Of a stretch of 64,000 nt of DNA, positions 56,346 to 64,000 are shown piece by piece. Positions within the stretch are counted from its first letter, which is position 1. Each line of letters opens with the position of its first letter. The position numbers were made by a program, and so were the translations under genes. The DNA is taken from NCBI GenBank assembly GCA_949752735.1, contig OX457041.1, positions 21,312,117 to 21,376,116 of the forward strand, written 5' to 3'. The notes beneath the pieces are model-generated. The model was not told where the DNA came from. It saw nothing but the letters and a program-made list of their open reading frames with translations, and ran no database searches. Source of the stretch: Lumbricus terrestris. Lineage: Eukaryota; Annelida; Clitellata; Crassiclitellata; Lumbricidae.

Positions 56346-58617
56346 ATGATTGGCGTTAGACCTAAGCTTATAGCTCGGGTTTTGTATAGGAAGGCACCAT
56401 GGATATGCTCATTAATGATGTTAAAAAGTATAAAGAATTATTATGACCATCGCATAATCAACGAGGAAAGATCAGAACAATTTAAAACCCTACTTGCTGA
56501 TAGTAATTGGGATAATGTTACCACTGCATGCAAAAATGGAGATGCTGACGGGGCGTATGAACTGTTTATTGAAAAATATAAAAACGCATATGATCAGGCG
56601 TTCCCGAAAGTGTCTAAAAGAAGTAACGCTAAGGTGCCTAGGTTTAAGCAACCCTGGATGACTGCTGGGCTCCTCAAATCCAGCAAGAAGAAAGCTTCAT
56701 TGTACTTAAAGTATATAAAAAATCCAAATGCTTATAATAAAAATAAATTTATTGTATACAGGAATAAATTTAAGACTATTAGAGTCAAAGCAGAAAAAAA
56801 TTACTATGCATCCGAATTCTGCAAATATAAAGAAGACCTAAGGAAGACTTGGAAACTCATTCGCTCCATAATGCAATTGGAGAATAAAGAGACAAAAATC
56901 GAATCGTTAAAAATTAACGGAGAAAATGTTAAGGATCCGGAAAAAATAGCCAATAGCTTCAATAACTACTTCACCAACATAGCCCATTCTTTAGCAAAGA
57001 AAATACCTGATTCACCTCTCCCTTACTATAGTTACTTACAGGCCCCTCGGCAGAATTCCATGGGTCTCCTAATGGTCTCCCCTGAGGAAATTATGGATAT
57101 TGGCCGTGATATACGTTTAACGCATAGCAAAGGTGTTGACGACATTGACCCCTGTATCGCTGCCCCCAATCTTTCCTTAGTTGCTAGACCTCTGGCTGAA
57201 ATAATAAATTGTTCCTTTAGTAATGGGATTGTTCCACAAGCCATAAAAATAGCTAAAGTGGTGCCTATACTAAAAAAGGGTGATAAGGACAATGTAATCA
57301 ATTACAGACCCATTTCCGTTCTTCCTTACTTCTCCAAGTTCTATGAAAAACTTATGTATAATCGACTCTATGGTTATGTTAAAAACTCTAACATCATTTA
57401 TCCATCTCAGCATGGTTTTCAACCGGGTCACTCCCCCTACATGGCCTTATTGAGTATGCAGGACATGATTTCAAAGGCTATTGAAAACAACGAATACTCA
57501 GTGGGAGTCTTTTTCGATCTCGCTAAAGCGTTTGATACCGTAGACCATAATATTTTGCTTAAAAAATTAGATTACTATGGAATTAGGGGGACACAGCTCA
57601 GATGGTTCGCCAGCTATTTTGAGAGCCGTACACAAAGAGTTCTCTGTAATGGTGTCCTATCTGAGCTAGGGATAATCAAATATGGAGTTCCCCAAGGTTC
57701 CAACCTCGGACCACTTCTCTTCCTTCTTTATATTAATGACTTGGCCAATGTCTCTCCTACAATGTTTTTCATTCTGTTTGCTGATGATACCAACGTTTTT
57801 TACTCCAATAGCTCTTGGCAGACGTTGTTTCAGACTGTGAACATTGAGCTGTCTAGCATAGCTGCTTGGTTTTCTGCAAATAGACTCACCCTTAATTCTG
57901 TGAAAACCAACTTTATTTTATTTAAATCCCATCGGAAAATAAACCCCAGTAGTAATCTTTGTTTGCTTATTGATGATGTTTCCATCAATCAAGTTGAGTC
58001 GACGAAATTCTTAGGTGTGCATAATTATAGATCAAAACTTGACCTGGAAAGTTCACATTAATCAAATTGCATCTAAAATTGCTAAGAATATTGGTATTAT
58101 TTCCCGCATTGCTTATATCTTACCAAAGACAATTAGAATGAATTTATATTATACCCTCGTCTACCCTTACCTCACGTATTGCAACCTGGTTTGGGCATCG
58201 ACATACGAATCTAGGCTTCATAAACTAATTATCTTACAGAAGAAGGCTGTTCGTATAATAGCGGGTATTCGTAAATGGGAACACACTGGCCCTTTCTTTA
58301 GTGAGCTTCATCTCCTAAAAATAAACCAGATAAAGGATCTCCAAATTTGCGAGTTCTTCTTTCGACTCGAACACGGTCTCCTTCCTTCGGTATTCCAAGA
58401 GTACCTCCCTCACGCCTCTGACATCCATTCGCATTTCACTAGAAATTCATCTGCATATCGCCCTGTCAGAGCTCAATCTAACACTAGGCGTTTTACTGTT
58501 AAATCTTATGGCGCTCAAATGTGGAATAAAATACCAATTGATATTCGTCAATCCAGTAGTCTGCAGGTTTTTAAAAAGAGACTTCGTGTTTTTCTTTCCT
58601 CCACTAAGTCTGCTTAG
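56346..58617 (+). pseudogene. LINE reverse transcriptase ORF with one frameshift
   Basis: A 571-codon frame (56346-58061) and a 200-codon frame (58015-58617) overlap around 58015-58061, where a small indel shifts phase inside FLGV-type sequence. Reverse transcriptase motifs are intact: VVPILKKGD and NYRPISVLP (about 57270-57330), FFDLAKAFDTVDH (57510-57550), VPQGSNLGPLLFLLYINDL (57690-57745) and FADDTN at the catalytic site (about 57777). After the break comes a CR1/L2-type C-terminal thumb and GAQMWNKIPIDIR. One lesion in about 2.3 kb indicates a recent insertion. Confidence 0.9.
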
Positions 58618-58932
58618 AAGTGCACATGACCACTTGTAGTTAAGGTTCTACTTAAGTATATAGTTAAGTTTGTTTCTCTACATGCTATTTGCATTTTAAA
58701 CTTTTTGCAATCTGTTATCACCTAATTTGATTTAATTGTTTCAAATTTTTTTTGCTATCTTGTACAATATTTCTTGGTATTTTTTCTTACTTGGGTGACC
58801 CTCCCCAGCGGGATGTCAATCCCTTTAGGGCCCCCCTTTGTAGCCAATGCATGCATATTTTCTGTTTTTGATGTCATCTTGTTTTCTGGTTGCAATAAAG
58901 CGAATTGATTGATCGATTGATTGATTGATTGA
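56346..58932 (+). mobile_element. 5'-truncated CR1/L2-like LINE retrotransposon
   Basis: Non-LTR element with an open reverse transcriptase, a 3' UTR ending GGTTGCAATAAAGCGAATTG and a GATTGATT tail to about 58932. The endonuclease domain is missing, so the copy is truncated at its 5' end. The boundary near 56346 is not exact and no target-site duplication was found. A second 3'-end copy is at 43890-44022. Confidence 0.9.
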
Positions 58933-60366
58933 TAATCTCATTAGCCTATTATAATAGTAGCCTATAGGCCTATAAACATAGAATCATTCTTTTTCTAATT
59001 TCTGTCATTTAATTTTTGCTCTCATCCTAAGACAAACCCAATCAGTCAAGGCTAAAGACATTCTATAGCCGTAGCTAGGGGGTTGGGTGTTTGAACACCC
59101 CCGAAATGGAAAATGTGAAAAATAATATAATGCATTTAATTACTAGTACATGATGTAAAAACCATGAAATAAAACCGTGAGAACACCCCCCGAAATGAAA
59201 AATGTAAAAGAATAAAATGAATTGGTGACAAAACACCCCCCGAAATCAGATCCTGGCTATACGGCCTTGGGTAGGCCTATATTATATATTGTATTTGAAA
59301 AACTGCTTTTTGTACCTGATAGCGGTGTGTCTATCAGTTTTTGTTACCATTAAACGAATATAATACTAACAATAATAATACAAAGCGAGTCTATATAATA
59401 CAATAAAGGCAGAGTAGTCCGATATTAGTAGGGCCGCAATGTCAACGCGCAGCATTAATTTTAATCTGGTCGACTCCTCGATAGCATGAGGACAATGCTT
59501 TCCTGGAGTAGCCCTGGCGCTTGTTGAGAGCACTTACGGAGAATGGGGGTTGGCTGCTAAGAATGGTTGGCTGCATTCAATCTTTGTGCCGAGTACGCTC
59601 CGAGTGCGTACCTCGACTCGTCAGACATATGACGCGCGTATTTAAGCTGAGTAGTAGGACCATGATGTACCCGATTTTGCTCGGGGCGGACACGTGGTGC
59701 ACTATCGATCAGAAGTTTTCACATGAACAAATCTTAGGTGATCCAATTTTTTGGGCGATAATGGAGAGATTATGAACTGCGCGGTCCTTGTGAATGTTTT
59801 TTGTATAAAAATTGGCTTTGTTACGGTCGGAGGTGATACGAAGGCAAATATCGCAAATTAATCACTTTGTTAAGAGCCCTTGGTAGGTGTTTGCACGATG
59901 TCGTGTAGCAGGCTCGTTGTTAACAAATGGGGGTCTACTCTTGTGGTTTGGCCTATAATAGGTCAAATGGTAGGCCAATGTAGGCCTCTTCTGCCATAGG
60001 GTCTAGCTGAATTCCCGGGAAACCCGATTTACCTAAAGTGTTGAAATACAAAAAATTTCCAAAGCAGTTTTCTTGTATGGACTATACGACGAATATGCTG
60101 ATTGGTGTGATCTAAATATATCTAAATGTTCGTTTTGTGCCAGTAACTTTGTTTTAACTTAGAAAATAAATTTCGGGGATCCGGCGGAAATTCTGTTTTG
60201 GATTGAGGTTTCGTCATTCTCTATGTACCCGCATTAAATTCAATTGATTTCAGTCAATTTAGCACTAAGTTAAGGGTCAGATGGTGAAGCAATAGTGCCA
60301 TAACTCAGTTGGGAATGTGAATAAAAATGCTCTCACTAATATATGGCATTGTTGTTTCAGATAATA
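58933..60366. other. Spacer between LINE and PEX12, including a decayed TIR-like repeat
   Basis: 59072-59270 has GCCGTAGCTAGGGGG at one side and CCTGGCTATACGGC at the other, a decayed relative of the CAGTGGCGTAGCCAGG elements with three ACACCCCC-GAAAT units inside. The 84-codon frame at 59521-59775 has no recognised homology. The PEX12 promoter and 5' UTR exon probably lie here but are not resolved. Confidence 0.4.
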
Positions 60367-63300
60367 ATGGCACAGTCTGGAGCACAACTTTCTTCTTTGG
60401 CTGCACTTGAGCATGGATTGCCTTCAATATTCGAAGTCATTGCTCAGGAAAGTTTGATATCGACATTAAAGCCTGCATTGAAGCATGTTTTCAGGGTTTG
60501 TTCTAAGATACAATTTGACACTTTTATATGTTTTCTTTAGTCTTATGAAGACTATGATGCCGCTCGACTATCACACTCACACAGGATAGCAATAGTTTGG
60601 CATCACACGTTGTATGATTTAAAAAATTACCTATTTCAAACAGCACGTGATGAAACCATCTACGTAAAGATTCAGATGGGGCAGTCTACTTAATTAGTTC
60701 TTACAGTAGACAAGTCCTTAGGCCGAAAGGCATGTAGGCCTATTTATTATCAAGTAGGCAACACCAAATATGAATAGTAGCTAGTGAATGTTACCTATTG
60801 GCCAACAACTACAAGGTCAATATATGAGAATTCAAAATGTTGCCATGCGACCGCGAGACAACTCAGAAGTAGCCAAATTGAAAGCTTAATGGCTTTTTTG
60901 AGTCATTAGAGCAAAAAAAGCTGGTGAACCCTTATGGCTGCCATTTGATTTAAATCCTTCTCTTTATAGATTCAGTTTAAGATTTTGCTTCTTACCTGTA
61001 AGACATTTTTGGGTAAAACTCCAAAATACCTGTTTGATCTTATTGGGTGGTTATATCAGTTACCTCTGAATGTCCTCTTTGCTCTTGAGACTGTCATGGC
61101 CTTCTAGTTCCTCAAATTCGGACTGCCACGGTATCATTGTGCCTATGCATCTATTTTCTTTTTTCTCGAATTACCCTCCTGCTATAGCTTGTGCTGAGGT
61201 TTTATCTGATGGTGCTACTATTTCCGCCCATTCTACTTAAGACTTCTTCTCTGTGGTGAAACAGAATCAGCTGTTCCTCTAACTTGTGTACAACACCTGT
61301 GGAGAAAGTGTGATGTCTGCAGTGAAATGTATAAATCGGATCAAACAGTGTATTACATATTTTATGTCTTGCTTTAGATGTTCTGATGTCTTTCCTTAAG
61401 GTTCTAGCTCAGAACAATCCAGAAAGATTTGGCTCACTGTTCAGATACTCGGATGAACTATACTCTGGGTTACAGTTGATTCTTGAAAACCACTACCTGA
61501 AGCACTACAGTGAGTCTGGTTATTCTTGATAGTCTTTGGTGATCTGCTGATTATTTTATTTAAATTTATGTCCTTGAAATTACCCTGCCAGCATCGTGTC
61601 CATGAACATTGAATGAGACCTTTTTGGGTCTTATATAAAGGTCATAATTATATGGAATTATAGTTCTGATTTGAACCTCAATAGGGACATTCTGGCAGAA
61701 TTATATAAAGGTCATAATTATATGGAATTGTAGTTACCCATTCTCAGGGATCTCGTACTTAATAGTTTTGTAATTCTGACTTCTATTTTCTATTGCACAC
61801 TATTTACTGTCATTTTTTATGTCGTTCCGTTTTTTTTCTTGATCTCTGTGAATAAACAAGATTTGATTTGATTTGATTTTGATTTGAATTAACTTTAATG
61901 TCAGTGTCATTGATACAGACATGCTCTGAAATCAGTTTAGATGTGGTCAATGATGTGGGCACGTGTTCATGGACATTCGTGTGATAGTAAATTTATATAT
62001 GGAGATGTCCACTCAATAAATTTAATCATCCCCATTCATTTCTTCTATTGTGGAAAATAGTTTTACTTAAAACACGACTTTGCCATTTTGCGCCATGATC
62101 AACTTTACTGCAAAGAATTGTTTAGTGGCTGACTCATTCGACAGTTTATGTAAAATGCTTAATAGCTATTTCTGTTTGTTCTTAGAACATATCTAGTTTA
62201 TTAAAGGATTTTATGAATTTGTTTTAATTCTCTTTAGATGCTTCGTTCTCAGAAAACTTTTATGGTCTGAAGAGAGTTTCACAGAAGAATGCTGAAGCTG
62301 CCGCATTGCGATTGCAGGACCATCTTACGTCCTCAGAGCAGATAGAAAAAGAGATGCCAGCTTTGCAACATTTGTCAAAATCACAACATTTTAGATCACT
62401 TTTCTTTCTGGCAAGTTGCAACACTGAGGTTTCCACAGTAACAATTTCAAGGATGATAAATGATCCTATGGTATTAATGAAAATATGATGATGATGATGA
62501 GTATAATGTCATGGCCTTCAAGTGTTATTACGTTGTTAGAGATTTGATGGCATTAGCAAAATTCAGCCGGATTTGAGATATGTCGCTTTGGATTTGAAAT
62601 TCGCCACCTGTAAGTATGAGCTCTATCACTTAAAAGAGTTGACTCGTTACCTTAATTATGTGTTTCACGTTGCGATATTTGACTATGTGACTTGTTTCAT
62701 GCATTTTATGTTGATCTGAATAGCAAATAGTAAGTATATTGTTTCATCACATAGGCCTAAGTTTTATATTTGGAAGAATTTGGAGATTTGCCACCGCTAG
62801 ATGAGCAATTTAACCATTGGACGTCAGTATTGTCCCAATGACTATACAGTATACATATAGCATATTAAACATGACTGAAGCTAAGTTGTCTGTGCTGTTC
62901 ATTTAGGTTGTTGTGCCTTATATCAAGAACAAATGTGACATGTTGTACGAGAGGCTATTGGCCACTCAGTATGAAAACGCCCAGTCACAGAATCAAGTGA
63001 GAGTTTTTATCCAAAATATTCATTAGTCAAACATTATTAAATCGGAACTTGGTTCAGGCTTATTATTTGCAAGATTATTTGCAAGAGACGTGTAAAATTA
63101 GCCATGCTGCATGTACTTTTATCCATCCTGCATGTACTTTTTACATTATTTCATTAATGGATTTGCTGTTTTATTTCATACCCATTGCTAAGTTTGGTTC
63201 TATGAATCAGCGTCTTTTCCTACTAAATTTGTTCACAATTTACATTATTTGACTCGTAATAGTCAACGTAAATACTTGTATATGATTGGTTTCCTTTGTG

Positions 63301-64000
63301 TACCGTGCGGTGGACTAGTTATCTCTTCACATTCCAATTTACTTGAAATTTGCTATTGCTTCTGCACCTGTCTGGTCTGAGAGAGGTGTGTTTATGCACC
63401 TACCTTGTGCCTGTTCCTGTACTACTACCATGAAGAATTGAGCCTTTTCTGTGGTTGGACCAGTGGTCTGGAATGGCCTTCCTTTTGAGCTACGCCTACA
63501 CCCTGGGACTCTACCAGGATCCTTCCTTACTAAACTTAAAACTGTTCTTTTGGGGGCGATCTGGTGTCGGGAGCGCCTCTGAGTAGTTTTTTCTTGAAGG
63601 AGCGCTATATAAATGTCCGAATGAATGAATGAATTCCACTGCTTGCTTTATGTGCCTTTAACTTCTGCAATGTTCCAATGATATATAATGATATATCAGC
63701 ACTGTGTTGATCGATGTAAATATATTGACTGGTAGTATATCAACTTCTGTTAGTTTACATAGCACCTTTTAGAGTTTATTACATGTTGACCAATGTTAAA
63801 TGTGTTCATATTTTTAAATTTTCAGGCTGGCTTGAAACTGAGATTGTGCCGAGCGTATCTGGCCGTCTATCCGGTGCTACATGCCGTATGGCGATTCGTT
63901 TTTGTCGTCTATCAGTTAGCTTACGTCTTTGGAAAAACTATCCATCACTCTCCGTTCTTGCGGTTGGCTGGAGTTCTGCTTCAGAACCTGACATCAGACG
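60367..64000 (+). CDS. PEX12: PEX12 peroxisome assembly factor, 5' part
   Basis: RING peroxin of the PEX2-PEX10-PEX12 ubiquitin ligase in the peroxisomal membrane, required to recycle the import receptor PEX5. Exons: 60367-60495, 61401-61509, 62238-62410, 62907-62996, 63826-64000 (continues past the window). The start ATG follows an acceptor at 60359-60360, so there is an upstream 5' UTR exon. Signatures: PSIFEVIAQESLISTLKPAL near the N-terminus, then ASFSENFYGLKR, VVVPYIKNKCDML (first membrane region) and YPVLHAVWRFVFVVYQLAYV (second), then HHSPFLRLAGV. These align with the N-terminal two-thirds of the roughly 360-aa family; 225 codons are seen. The C-terminal RING lies outside. The intron after exon 3 is GC-AG. 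The residues between SENFYGLKR and FRSLFFL are longer than I remember for vertebrates. Confidence 0.93.
61600..61760. repeat. Partial tandem duplication
   Basis: ATTATATAAAGGTCATAATT-ATATGGAATT occurs twice, at about 61632 and 61698, in PEX12 intron 2. A GATTT-tailed retrotransposon end follows near 61850-61885. Confidence 0.5.
63425..63636 (+). repeat. LINE 3' end with GAAT tail
   Basis: CCTTTTCTGTGGTTGGACCA and GTCTGGAATGGCCTTCCTTT encode the FSVVGPVVWNGLP signature, then TCGGGAGCGCCTCTGAGTAG, GGAGCGCTATATAAATG and a GAATGAATGAAT tail. PEX12 intron 4. Confidence 0.8.

Noticed and set aside
59521..59775. 84-aa frame upstream of PEX12 as a gene
   Set aside because: No recognised domain or splice context; more likely part of the 5' region of PEX12 or chance.

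Overview
The window is animal nuclear DNA. Split genes with GT-AG introns of roughly 0.3-3 kb are separated by dense non-LTR retrotransposon fragments, tRNA-derived SINEs, many short terminal-inverted-repeat (TIR) elements and long micro- and minisatellites. SPAG17, a protein of the central-pair apparatus of motile cilia, and the repeat content suggest an invertebrate metazoan, possibly marine; I cannot name the species.

Layout: (1) 863 to about 21.2 kb, + strand: the C-terminal part (about 1,590 codons, 23 exons placed) of SPAG17; its 5' end lies left of the window. (2) 21.2-26.6 kb: a repeat-rich spacer holding a TIR element with telomere-like TTAGGG units and a 1.66-kb hAT-like element filled with an 86-bp tandem repeat. 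(3) 26,651-42,313, + strand: a complete 13-exon OSBP gene (768 aa; PH domain, coiled coil, FFAT-like motif, oxysterol-binding domain). (4) 43,425-53,876, - strand, convergent with OSBP: a 10-exon, 423-aa gene whose product matches only the coiled-coil half of EVI5/EVI5L. No TBC Rab-GAP domain is seen and all introns are phase 0. (5) 56,346-58,932, + strand: a 5'-truncated CR1/L2-like LINE with a reverse transcriptase and one small frameshift. (6) 60,367-64,000, + strand: the first five coding exons of PEX12, which runs off the right edge.

The genes do not form a functional unit: SPAG17 is axonemal, OSBP moves sterol/PI4P at ER-Golgi contacts, PEX12 is a peroxisomal RING peroxin, and the EVI5-like protein is a probable coiled-coil adaptor.

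The most interesting signals concern splicing and mobile DNA. A SPAG17 intron looks U12-type AT-AC and restores the C-terminal reading frame. Two other SPAG17 acceptors lie at the edge of tandem arrays, one made of about a dozen copies of an acceptor-like cassette. The EVI5-like gene appears TBC-less. At least ten short TIR elements have recognisable target-site duplications, including three copies of one family with perfect 8-bp duplications.
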